Part shown: piece after piece, positions 42,966 to 51,426 of the stretch
How the letters are laid out: every line of letters begins with the position of its first letter
Position numbering within the stretch: position 1 is the first letter of the stretch
Origin: Acidobacteria subdivision 2 bacterium RH1 MAG20
GTDB taxonomy: Bacteria > Acidobacteriota > Terriglobia > Terriglobales > Acidobacteriaceae
Assembly: GCA_002197545.1 (NCBI GenBank)
Contig: NFUO01000262.1
Coordinates: 100,095 to 164,094 of the forward strand
Length of the DNA stretch: 64,000 nt
Reading direction: 5' to 3'
Notes under the pieces: model-generated
What the model was told of the DNA's origin: nothing
Database searches by the model: none
The model's input: only the letters and a program-made list of their open reading frames with translations
Made by a program: the position numbers and the translations under genes

Positions 42966-43004
42966 TCATTCGTCCGATGATTTATCTGCGCCGGAGCCTA
43001 TCTA

Positions 43005-45458
43005 ATGCTGCAGAGCAGTACCGGAACAAGACATATCCGCAAAGTAGCCGTTCTTGGAGCCGGAACCATGGGTTCCCGGATTGCAGCGCACATCGCGAAC
43101 GCTCAACTTCTTGTAGTGCTCCTCGACATTGTGCCTCCGGGCACGGCCCCCGATGCTCCAAAGCAGGAGCGAAATAAGTTCGCACTCGCGGCACTTGATG
43201 CACTGAAGAAGTCCAAACCCGCAGCCTTCTACGCGCCGGACAACGTCCGCTTTATTACCATTGGCAACTTTGACGACGATCTTGCCCTCATCGCCGACTG
43301 CGACTGGATCATTGAGGCCGTCGCCGAAGATCTCGGCATCAAGCATTCTCTGCTCGCCAAAGTCCAGCAGCATCTCAGTCCTGGAGCTGTGCTCACGACC
43401 AATACCAGCGGTCTGCCTATCGCCGATGTTGCTGCCAGTCTTCCCGCCGATCTGAAGCCGCGCTTCTTCGGCACGCACTTTTTCAACCCGCCGCGCTATA
43501 TGCGCCTGCTCGAAATCATCCCCATTGCCGATACCGATCCCGCTGACATTGCCGCTATCGCACACTTCTGTGATCAGCGGCTTGGCAAGACCGTCGTCGG
43601 CTCGCACGACACGCCCAACTTCATCGCCAACCGCATCGGCACGTTCAGCATGGGCAACGCCATTCGTCTCATGCAGAAGCAGGGCCTGACGATTGAAGAG
43701 GTAGACGCCCTGACCGGCTCCGCGATTGGTTGGCCCAGGACAGGAACCTTTCGTCTCGGCGATATGGTTGGCATCGATGTACTCGCCCATGTAACCAAAA
43801 ACTTCGAGGGTCAGGTTGCGCGAATTAAAGATGAGCGCGCCGAAGTCATCCTTGCCACCTTCATCGACAAGATGATCGAGAAGAAGTGGCTCGGCGATAA
43901 GATTGGACAAGGTTTCTATAAGAAACAAGGCAAGGACGCTGAAGGCCGCGATATTCGTCTCGTTCTCGATTGGCAGACGCTCGACTACAAACCCAGCACT
44001 CGGCCTAAGTTTCCAGCACTCGACATGGCGAAAAACGTCGAGTCCGCCGCCGCACGCATCCCGCAACTACTCCACGCCGACCCGTCGAAGGACAAAGCCG
44101 CTGCATTTTACTGGCCGCTGCTTACAGAACTATTCACCTACGCCGCCAACCGCATTCCTGAGATAGCCGACAACATCGTCGAAATAGACCAGGCCATGAA
44201 GACTGGTTTTAACTGGGAGCTTGGCCCCTTCGAGATGTTCGACGCCGCCGGAGTCCGTGCCACGACCGAAAAGATGCGAGCGCAGCATCAGCCCGTAGCG
44301 GCCAATGTCGAAAAGCTTCTTGTTGTTGGAGAAAGCTGGTACAAGGATGACCCAACCGTCCCCAGCGGACGTCTCTTCTTCGACCCGATTAGCGGCGCCT
44401 ACAAGCCCATTCCCGTTGCGGATGGCATTACCTCGCTTGCCACCATCAAAAAAGTGCACGGCGTAATCAGGAAGAACGCCGGAGCCTCTGTCATCGACCT
44501 TGGCAACGGTGTCGCCGCCATCGAACTGCACTCGAAGATGAACGTTCTTGGCGACGATATCGTCTCGCTCATCACCCAGACGCTGAAGCCAGCCAGCCAG
44601 CAGGTGGCAGATTTCGAAGCCTTCGTCATCACTGGCGACGGCGCCAACTTCTCTGTCGGCGCCAACCTCATGCAACTCCTTCTCACTATCCAGGACGAGG
44701 AGTGGGATGAGGTTGAGCTTGCGGTGCGCGCCTTTCAGAACATGACTCAGACGATTAAATTCTGTCCACGTCCTATCGTTGTCGCGCCCTATGGCATGTG
44801 CCTCGGCGGAGGCACCGAAATTTCTCTCCATGCCACTGCCCGCCAGCCACATGCCGAACTCTACATGGGTCTCGTCGAGACGGGTGTTGGCCTTGTTCCT
44901 GGCGGTGGGGGCTGCAAGGAGATGGTGCTATGCAGCATCGAAGCCGGTTCCAGCATTCGCCCCGATGCGCGTGGCGAAGGTGTTGAGATCTTTGAGGCGC
45001 TCAAGAAAAACTTCGAAACGATTGCCAAGGCCACCGTCTCCACCTCTGCCGCGGAGGCCCGTAACCTCGGTTTCCTCCAGCCATCGGACAACATCACCAT
45101 CAACCGCGATCGCCTCCTCACCGATGCCAGACTGCGCGCCCGCGCAATCGCAGACGCCGGATATGCTCCGCCCATCCCACGCACAGACATTCCAGCCCCC
45201 GGCGAAAGCGTCCTGGCAACCTTGAAGCTGGCCGTCTGGACCATGCGCGAAGGCCAGTACATCTCCGACCATGACGCAAAGGTAGCCAACTGGGTTGCGT
45301 ACGCACTCTGTGGAGGCAAAGTAACCCCCGGCACGCTAGTCAGCGAACAATATCTGTTGGATCTCGAACGCGAAGCATTCCTCAGCCTGTGCGGAGAGAA
45401 GAAGACTCAGGAGCGCATCGCATTTACCTTGAAGACTGGAAAGCCGTTGAGGAACTAG
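43005..45458 (+). CDS. fadN: 3-hydroxyacyl-CoA dehydrogenase / enoyl-CoA hydratase, FadN type
   Basis: The 817-residue bifunctional enzyme carries out steps two and three of fatty-acid beta-oxidation. The N-terminal dehydrogenase has the NAD-binding Rossmann motif KVAVLGAGTMGSRIAAHIAN and LTTNTSGLPIADVAASLP. FFGTHFFNPPRYMRLLEIIP contains the catalytic His. The C-terminal dehydrogenase repeat is followed by a crotonase domain (FVITGDGANFSVGANLMQLL, APYGMCLGGGTEISLHATA, GLVETGVGLVPGGGGCKEMV). The order dehydrogenase-then-hydratase is that of Bacillus FadN, opposite to E. coli FadB/FadJ. It opens a three-gene operon behind a FadR-like operator. Confidence 0.93.
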   Translation: MLQSSTGTRHIRKVAVLGAGTMGSRIAAHIANAQLLVVLLDIVPPGTAPDAPKQERNKFALAALDALKKSKPAAFYAPDNVRFITIGNFDDDLALIADCDWIIEAVAEDLGIKHSLLAKVQQHLSPGAVLTTNTSGLPIADVAASLPADLKPRFFGTHFFNPPRYMRLLEIIPIADTDPADIAAIAHFCDQRLGKTVVGSHDTPNFIANRIGTFSMGNAIRLMQKQGLTIEEVDALTGSAIGWPRTGTFRLGDMVGIDVLAHVTKNFEGQVARIKDERAEVILATFIDKMIEKKWLGDKIGQGFYKKQGKDAEGRDIRLVLDWQTLDYKPSTRPKFPALDMAKNVESAAARIPQLLHADPSKDKAAAFYWPLLTELFTYAANRIPEIADNIVEIDQAMKTGFNWELGPFEMFDAAGVRATTEKMRAQHQPVAANVEKLLVVGESWYKDDPTVPSGRLFFDPISGAYKPIPVADGITSLATIKKVHGVIRKNAGASVIDLGNGVAAIELHSKMNVLGDDIVSLITQTLKPASQQVADFEAFVITGDGANFSVGANLMQLLLTIQDEEWDEVELAVRAFQNMTQTIKFCPRPIVVAPYGMCLGGGTEISLHATARQPHAELYMGLVETGVGLVPGGGGCKEMVLCSIEAGSSIRPDARGEGVEIFEALKKNFETIAKATVSTSAAEARNLGFLQPSDNITINRDRLLTDARLRARAIADAGYAPPIPRTDIPAPGESVLATLKLAVWTMREGQYISDHDAKVANWVAYALCGGKVTPGTLVSEQYLLDLEREAFLSLCGEKKTQERIAFTLKTGKPLRN

Positions 45459-45483
45459 AAGCGAGCTTAGGAGCTGTACTTCC

Positions 45484-46662
45484 ATGAATGAAGTCGTCAT
45501 CGTATCTTCGGTACGGACCGCAGTAGGCAAGGCCCCTCGCGGCACGCTTCGCACGACCCGGCCCGACGATCTTGCTGCGTTCGCCATTCAAGGGGCATTG
45601 GAGCGCATCCCCCAATTAGATAAAAAAGAGATTGAGGATGTGATTCTCGGCTGCGCCATGCCGGAGGCAGAGCAAGGAATGAACGTCGCCCGGATTGCCA
45701 GCTTCCGTGCCGGATTACCCATTGAGACCGCCGCTATGACTATCAACCGTTATTGCGCCTCTGGCCTGCAAAGCATCGCCATCGCTGCGGACCGCATTCG
45801 CAGCGGCAGCGCTGATGTCATTCTCGCCGGAGGCACCGAGAGCATGTCTTACGTTCCCTTCGGCGGCAACAAGGTCTCCGTCAATCCATGGCTGGTCGAG
45901 AACTATCCCGGCTCATATATGTCGATGGGGCTGACGGCCGAACGCGTGGCAAAGCACTACGGCATTACACGCGAGGCGATGGATCAGTTCTCATACGACT
46001 CGCACCAGAAGGCGCTTGCCGCCATTGCCGCCGGAAGATTCGATGACGAGATAGTTTCTATAACAGTTACGAATACAACTCTCAACAGCAAAGGCAAATC
46101 CGAGTCCGTCGAAACGATCTTCAAGACCGACGAGGGTCCCCGCGCCGATACCTCTCTTGAAGCGCTTGCAAAACTGAAGCCCGTCTTTCACGCCAAGGGA
46201 ACCGTTACAGCAGGGAACTCTTCGCAGACCTCCGACGGGGCCGCCGCTGCGATCGTCATGTCCTCCAGCCGTGCCGCTGCTCTCGGCATCAAGCCACAGG
46301 CGAAGTTCATCGCCTTCGCGTATGCAGGGTGCGATCCCGAAGAGATGGGCGTCGGCCCCATCTACGCTATTCCCAAAGCCCTCAAAATAGCGGGACTCTC
46401 ATTGAAAGACATAGGCGTCATCGAACTTAACGAAGCCTTCGCCGCCCAGTCGCTCGCCGTCATCAAGGTACTCGGCATCGACCCCGCCAAACTCAACGTT
46501 AACGGCGGAGCCATCGCCCTCGGCCATCCGCTAGGCTGCACTGGAGCCAAGCTCACCGCAACCCTCCTCCGCGAGATGCCTCGCCGCAAAGCCAAGTACG
46601 GCATGGTAACAATGTGTGTCGGCGGAGGCATGGGCGCCGCTGGAATCTTCGAGGCTGCATAA
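45484..46662 (+). CDS. fadA: Acetyl-CoA acyltransferase (3-ketoacyl-CoA thiolase)
   Basis: The 392-residue thiolase cleaves 3-ketoacyl-CoA in the last step of beta-oxidation. The acyl-enzyme cysteine is Cys91 in INRYCASGLQSIA. The His of GGAIALGHPLGCTGAKL and the second Cys in TMCVGGGMGAAGIFE are present, as is VIELNEAFAAQSLAVIKVLG. No insertion or truncation. It starts 25 bases after fadN and ends 26 bases before the acyl-CoA dehydrogenase, a clear operon. The FadA symbol follows Bacillus fadNAE usage. Confidence 0.94.
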   Translation: MNEVVIVSSVRTAVGKAPRGTLRTTRPDDLAAFAIQGALERIPQLDKKEIEDVILGCAMPEAEQGMNVARIASFRAGLPIETAAMTINRYCASGLQSIAIAADRIRSGSADVILAGGTESMSYVPFGGNKVSVNPWLVENYPGSYMSMGLTAERVAKHYGITREAMDQFSYDSHQKALAAIAAGRFDDEIVSITVTNTTLNSKGKSESVETIFKTDEGPRADTSLEALAKLKPVFHAKGTVTAGNSSQTSDGAAAAIVMSSSRAAALGIKPQAKFIAFAYAGCDPEEMGVGPIYAIPKALKIAGLSLKDIGVIELNEAFAAQSLAVIKVLGIDPAKLNVNGGAIALGHPLGCTGAKLTATLLREMPRRKAKYGMVTMCVGGGMGAAGIFEAA

Positions 46663-46688
46663 CGGTTGTCAGATTAAGGGAGCTTGAT

Positions 46689-48512
46689 ATGGCTACAGCG
46701 ACTGTCTCCACTACTATTACAGACAAAAAAAACAGCCCTGGCGGCAGCTTTCTCATCTCCGATCCCACTCCTCAAGACTGCTTCTTTCCCGAAGACTTCA
46801 CCGAAGAGCAGCGCCAGATCGCCCAGACCACCGCCGAGTTTGCCACCAACGAGATTGTCCCCGTCTCCAATCAGATCGAAGCGAAGGACTTCTCCGTTAC
46901 CCGCCGCCTTATCAAGGAAGCCTCCGAGCTTGGGCTGACCTCCGTGGACATCCCAGAAGAGTACGGCGGTCTGGAGATGGACAAAGCCACCGCCGCCATC
47001 ATCGCCGACAATATTGCCAAACAGGGCAGCTTCTCCGTGTCCTTCTCCGCGCATGTGGGCATCGGGACGCTGCCTATCGTCTGGTACGGCACCGCCGAGC
47101 AGAAAAAGAAGTATCTGCCCAAACTAGCCAGCGGCGAGTTCGTCGGAGCCTACGCTCTCTCGGAGTCCACCAGCGGCTCCGACGCCGTCAGCGCCCGCAC
47201 CCGCGCCGTTCTGTCCGAGGACAAGCGGACCTACACCCTGAACGGCGAAAAGATGTGGATCACTAACGCTGGATTCGCCGACCTCTTCACCATCTTCGCC
47301 CAGTGCGCCATCCCCGATGGCCCCAAAGCAGGCGAAGAGAAGCTGACAGCCTTCCTCATCGAGCGCTGCACCCCCGGCCTTACCATCGGCAAGGAAGAGC
47401 ACAAGCTGGGCATACGCGGCAGCTCCACCTGCCCTCTCATCCTGGCCGACTGCAAAATCCCCGCTGCCAATTTACTCGGCGAAGTAGGCAAAGGCACCCA
47501 CATCGCCTTCAACATCCTCAACGTAGGCCGCTATAAGTTAGGCAACGCCGCAGTAGGCGGAGGCCGCATGTGCCTCAACAATGGCATCCGCTACGCTAAA
47601 GAGCGCAAAGCTTTCGGTAAATCCATCTCCGAGTTCGGCCTCATCCAGGAGAAGCTCGCCGATTGCGCCGTAGGCATCTTCACAGGAGAAGCCCTCGCTT
47701 ACCGTAACGTTGGGTTGATTGATTCAGCTCTCGCCAGTGTCGACAAGCATGACACGGCGGCCATCCAGAAGGCAATCGAGGAGTACGCCGTCGAGTGCAG
47801 CATCGTTAAAGTCTGGACCACCGAGATGCTCGATCGTGTCGTCGACGAAGTCCTGCAAATCTACGCAGGCTACGGCTACGTCGAGGAGTATCCCGCCGAG
47901 CGCGCCTACCGCGACTCGCGCATCAACCGGATATTTGAAGGCACCAATGAGATCAACCGCCTCATCATCACCGGCTGGCTGATGAAATCGTCGATGTCCG
48001 GCAAGCTTGCGCTCATGCCAGCTATCAAACAGCTCATGGACGAGGTCATGGCCGGTCCCACGCCGAAGCAAGACCGCGACAGCCCGCTCGCTGAAGAGTT
48101 CAACCTCCTGGCCAGCGCCAAAAAACTGACTCTCTTCAGCGCTGGAGCCGCCACCCAGAAATATATGGCCAAAATCTCCGACGAACAGGAGATCATGGGA
48201 GCCATCGCCGATATGGTCATCGAGATCTACGCCATGGAGTCCGCCATCCTCCGCGCCGCGAAGATCGCCACCGGGAAGGGAAGTGCCGGCGCCGAAATCC
48301 CCATCGCCATGGCTCGTATCTACGCGGCTGGCGCCATTGAGAAGATTGAGCTTGCGGCGCGCAAGATCATCGCTGCCGTAGCAGAAGGTGACATGGCCCG
48401 AACTCAGTTCACCATCCTCCGCCGTCTCGCCAAACACGACCCGGCTGATACCATCGCCCTTCGCCGCCAGGTAGCCCAACACATCGTCAAGGCCGGAAGA
48501 TATATCCTCTGA
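46689..48512 (+). CDS. fadE: Acyl-CoA dehydrogenase with C-terminal extension
   Basis: The 607-residue FAD enzyme does the first step of beta-oxidation. The core shows FPEDFTEEQRQIAQTTAEFA, EYGGLEMDKATAAIIADNIA, GAYALSESTSGSDAVSARTR, YTLNGEKMWITNAGFADLFT and RIFEGTNEINRLIITGWLM. A helical extension of about 170 residues follows, as in VLCAD/ACAD9 and Bacillus FadE. The frame is open upstream to 46614, but ATG 46689 with AAGGGAG ahead fits. It ends the fad operon; no electron-transfer flavoprotein genes are next to it. Confidence 0.94.
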   Translation: MATATVSTTITDKKNSPGGSFLISDPTPQDCFFPEDFTEEQRQIAQTTAEFATNEIVPVSNQIEAKDFSVTRRLIKEASELGLTSVDIPEEYGGLEMDKATAAIIADNIAKQGSFSVSFSAHVGIGTLPIVWYGTAEQKKKYLPKLASGEFVGAYALSESTSGSDAVSARTRAVLSEDKRTYTLNGEKMWITNAGFADLFTIFAQCAIPDGPKAGEEKLTAFLIERCTPGLTIGKEEHKLGIRGSSTCPLILADCKIPAANLLGEVGKGTHIAFNILNVGRYKLGNAAVGGGRMCLNNGIRYAKERKAFGKSISEFGLIQEKLADCAVGIFTGEALAYRNVGLIDSALASVDKHDTAAIQKAIEEYAVECSIVKVWTTEMLDRVVDEVLQIYAGYGYVEEYPAERAYRDSRINRIFEGTNEINRLIITGWLMKSSMSGKLALMPAIKQLMDEVMAGPTPKQDRDSPLAEEFNLLASAKKLTLFSAGAATQKYMAKISDEQEIMGAIADMVIEIYAMESAILRAAKIATGKGSAGAEIPIAMARIYAAGAIEKIELAARKIIAAVAEGDMARTQFTILRRLAKHDPADTIALRRQVAQHIVKAGRYIL

Positions 48513-48758
48513 TTTTCATGCAGAGGCGCACACCAGAGCGCAACATTTTCCCAAAATGGATGTTTAAGCAGAGCGGTTATCGAGATATCTGATTTAGAGT
48601 CACCTTTCGAGTCCGTCGTCTATCTATAATGCTTGAGTCTGTTGTTCTGTTGTAAGGACATTGAAGTTATCTCCCATCAGTGAGCCGGATATTCATTTCC
48701 TGTCTACGCGATGGTCGTCAACGGTGCCACTCAATTGTTTTGCGGGAAAAGATCATTC

Positions 48759-51338
48759 ATGTATAGCCGTTCGTTCCTCCGCACCATTCTCCCCGTCCTC
48801 GGCCTGGTTACCGTTCTAGCTCCTACCGGTAACGCGGTGGTTTCCAACCGAATCGCTTCGGCCATTACGGAATCCCGGGCGCCTTTGCAGCACACTGTAT
48901 CGCCTAGGGCAAAAAGCGCGGTTGACCTCGGGTCCGCGCCTGCATCCCTCAAGCTGGAAGGGCTCACGATGCGGTTCAATATGACCGACGCCCAACAGGC
49001 AGCCCTCAGCCAACTATTGCTCGATCAGCAGAACCCCGGCTCTCCCCGTTACCACCAATGGCTGACACCGCAACAGTTTGGCGCACAGTTCGGCCTCAGT
49101 GCCGACGATATCTCCAAAGTCTCCTCCTGGCTTACCGCAGAGGGATTTACTGTCACGGGAGTTGCAAACAGCTTCACCTTCATCACCTTCAGCGGTACCG
49201 CCGCTCAAGTCCAGCAGGCCTTCGGGACTGCCATCCATAGCCTTTCAGAGAATGGTCAGAAGCACGTCGCCAACCTCATCGAGCCGACCCTCCCCGCGGC
49301 CATCGCGGGTGTTGTCTCGACCATCAGCGGCCTCAATGACTTCCGGCCCAGGCCGCATCTCCGAGCACATCAGAGAGCAATCCATCCTCAAAATACGGTC
49401 ACTACCTCCTCCGGCACGGAGCACTTCATCGCTCCTGGTGACTTCTATACCATCTATGACGTTAATGCACTCATTACCACCGATGGCTTCACGGGCGCAG
49501 GAATAGGACAGTGCTCCTCGAAGCCTGCAGGAACAGTATGCGGCGACATCGCGGTCATGGGGCAGGTCGATCTCAACTCTTCTGCCATGAACGATGTCAA
49601 AGCCTTTCGCACCGCTGCTGGTCTCAATACCGGCAATCTTCCAACCTCGACGCTCGCCGGAACCGATCCCGGTTCACCAACACAGACATGCATTAACAAC
49701 CCCACCAGCAGCTGCGTTCCCAGTCTCAGCGATCTTCAGGAGTCGCTGCTTGATGTCGAATGGGCCGGTGCGACCGCACCGGGGGCTAATATCCTCTTCG
49801 TTACTTCTACAAATGTGATCAACACCTCGCTTGTTCAGGCGATTGACAATAATCTTGCGCCGATTATGTCGGTAAGCTATGGCGCTTGCGAGAACAGTTT
49901 CAGCGCCAGCGACCTCAATACTTTCAATCTGGCTTTTGAGCAGGCCAGCTCTCAAGGCATAACGATCTTTGCTCCTGCCGGAGACGATGGCGCAACGGAT
50001 TGCGATACCGATGTCAGCTCGGCTACGCAAGGTTTGGCTGTAGATTTCCCAGGAAGCTCTCCGTATGTCACCAGCCTTGGTGGAACCATGTTCAATGAGG
50101 GCGCAGGGACCTACTGGAACTCGGCGAATGGAGCCAATGGTGGTTCAGCAACCGGCTATATTCCAGAGGCGGCATGGAACGAGACGTCAGCTGACATCAC
50201 CGGCACCTCTCCTTCCTTTGGCGCAGGGGGCGGAGGAGCCAGCGCTTACTTTGCCAAACCAGCCTGGCAGGTGGGTAATGGGGTGCCGAGCGACTACTCT
50301 CGCGATGTCCCTGATGTTTCTCTGAATGCAGCCTCGAACCATGACGGCTACCTCGTCTGCATTCTATCCTCCTGCGTCAACGGGAATTTTTATGATGCGT
50401 CGGGTAATGGCAACGTCTTCGGTGGAACATCGGTTGGGGTACCCTCTTTCGCCGGAGTGATAGCTCTTGTAGAGCAAAAGCTCGGCGGCGGTCGCCTGGG
50501 TAATATTAATCAGAATATTTACGCTCTGGCGGGCAGCACTCAATACAACAGCATCTTCCACGACATTACATCCGGCAACAACAACAGCCCATGCACAGGC
50601 GGAACCCCGAATTGCCCTTCGAACGGCGGATCGATCGGCTATACCGCAGGTACTGGCTACGATCAGGCTTCTGGATGGGGCAGTATCGATGCATTTAACC
50701 TAGCCAATGTCTGGCCACTTGTAACGCCATTCGGTCCAACTACTCCTCCAGTGGGTAGCTTTACTCTCACTCCTTCCACGGCCTCCACTGCCGCAAAGGC
50801 TGGCTCCACTGCGCCAGGTATCGTCTTTACGCTTACTCCAGTCAATGGATTTACAGGGCCCATTGCTCTGAGTGCCACCTCCAGTCAGTCCATCGCTGCC
50901 GGCTACACCTTTACCATAAACAATTCGAACACTCCGGTTAATTCAGTCATTATTAGCTCCAATGCCAGTGTTGCCACGACCTTTACGCTTTCTGCTTTTC
51001 AGAACACTCAGGGCGCAGCACGCAGCCTCAAACTTGCTTCCAGCCATCCGCCTGCAGAGAGCATACCCTGGTACGTCACAGGCTCAGGCGCAACTTTGGC
51101 CTGCATGTTCCTTCTTGTTCTTCCGCGTCGCCGTCGTTGGGGAGCATTCCTCGCAGTAATTATCTCGGTCGGCGCTATTGGTGCAGTGGGCTGTGGAAGC
51201 TCAAGTTCAACCTCAAACTCATCAACAACTAATCCCGTCTCTGGCAACACAACACCCGGCACCTATACGATCATGGTCACGGCTTCTACGGGCACAGGAC
51301 TAACCAAAAGCTCGACTGTCACGTTTACAGTCCAGTAG
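48759..51338 (+). CDS. Pro-kumamolisin-type serine-carboxyl protease (S53) with internal membrane hairpin
   Basis: The 859-residue exported protein has a signal peptide (FLRTILPVLGLVTVLAPTGN). An activation prodomain follows (MRFNMTDAQQAALSQLLLDQ, PGSPRYHQWLTPQQFGAQFG). The S53 catalytic domain has ESLLDVEW (Glu-x3-Asp) and NVFGGTSVGVPSFAGVI (nucleophile Ser). GYDQASGWGSIDAFNL resembles the calcium site. S53 enzymes cleave proteins at acid pH. The C-terminal 200 residues are Ig-like, interrupted at about 777-815 by two hydrophobic stretches around PRRRRW and a GCG. ATG 48759 is preferred to 48711. Confidence 0.9.
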   Translation: MYSRSFLRTILPVLGLVTVLAPTGNAVVSNRIASAITESRAPLQHTVSPRAKSAVDLGSAPASLKLEGLTMRFNMTDAQQAALSQLLLDQQNPGSPRYHQWLTPQQFGAQFGLSADDISKVSSWLTAEGFTVTGVANSFTFITFSGTAAQVQQAFGTAIHSLSENGQKHVANLIEPTLPAAIAGVVSTISGLNDFRPRPHLRAHQRAIHPQNTVTTSSGTEHFIAPGDFYTIYDVNALITTDGFTGAGIGQCSSKPAGTVCGDIAVMGQVDLNSSAMNDVKAFRTAAGLNTGNLPTSTLAGTDPGSPTQTCINNPTSSCVPSLSDLQESLLDVEWAGATAPGANILFVTSTNVINTSLVQAIDNNLAPIMSVSYGACENSFSASDLNTFNLAFEQASSQGITIFAPAGDDGATDCDTDVSSATQGLAVDFPGSSPYVTSLGGTMFNEGAGTYWNSANGANGGSATGYIPEAAWNETSADITGTSPSFGAGGGGASAYFAKPAWQVGNGVPSDYSRDVPDVSLNAASNHDGYLVCILSSCVNGNFYDASGNGNVFGGTSVGVPSFAGVIALVEQKLGGGRLGNINQNIYALAGSTQYNSIFHDITSGNNNSPCTGGTPNCPSNGGSIGYTAGTGYDQASGWGSIDAFNLANVWPLVTPFGPTTPPVGSFTLTPSTASTAAKAGSTAPGIVFTLTPVNGFTGPIALSATSSQSIAAGYTFTINNSNTPVNSVIISSNASVATTFTLSAFQNTQGAARSLKLASSHPPAESIPWYVTGSGATLACMFLLVLPRRRRWGAFLAVIISVGAIGAVGCGSSSSTSNSSTTNPVSGNTTPGTYTIMVTASTGTGLTKSSTVTFTVQ

Positions 51339-51355
51339 CGATGGAACAACACAAC

Positions 51356-51386
51356 AAAAGGCCGCGCCCTAAGAACGCGGCCTTTT
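51356..51386. terminator. Terminator between the S53 protease and ppk1
   Basis: AAAAGGCCGCG (51356-51366) and CGCGGCCTTTT (51376-51386) form an 11-bp stem with a 9-nt loop, with A-tract on the left and T-tract on the right. It can serve both convergent genes. Confidence 0.9.
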
Positions 51387-51426
51387 TGTCTGAGCGATTG
51401 CTAAGACAAAGACAGATTCTGTTCAG

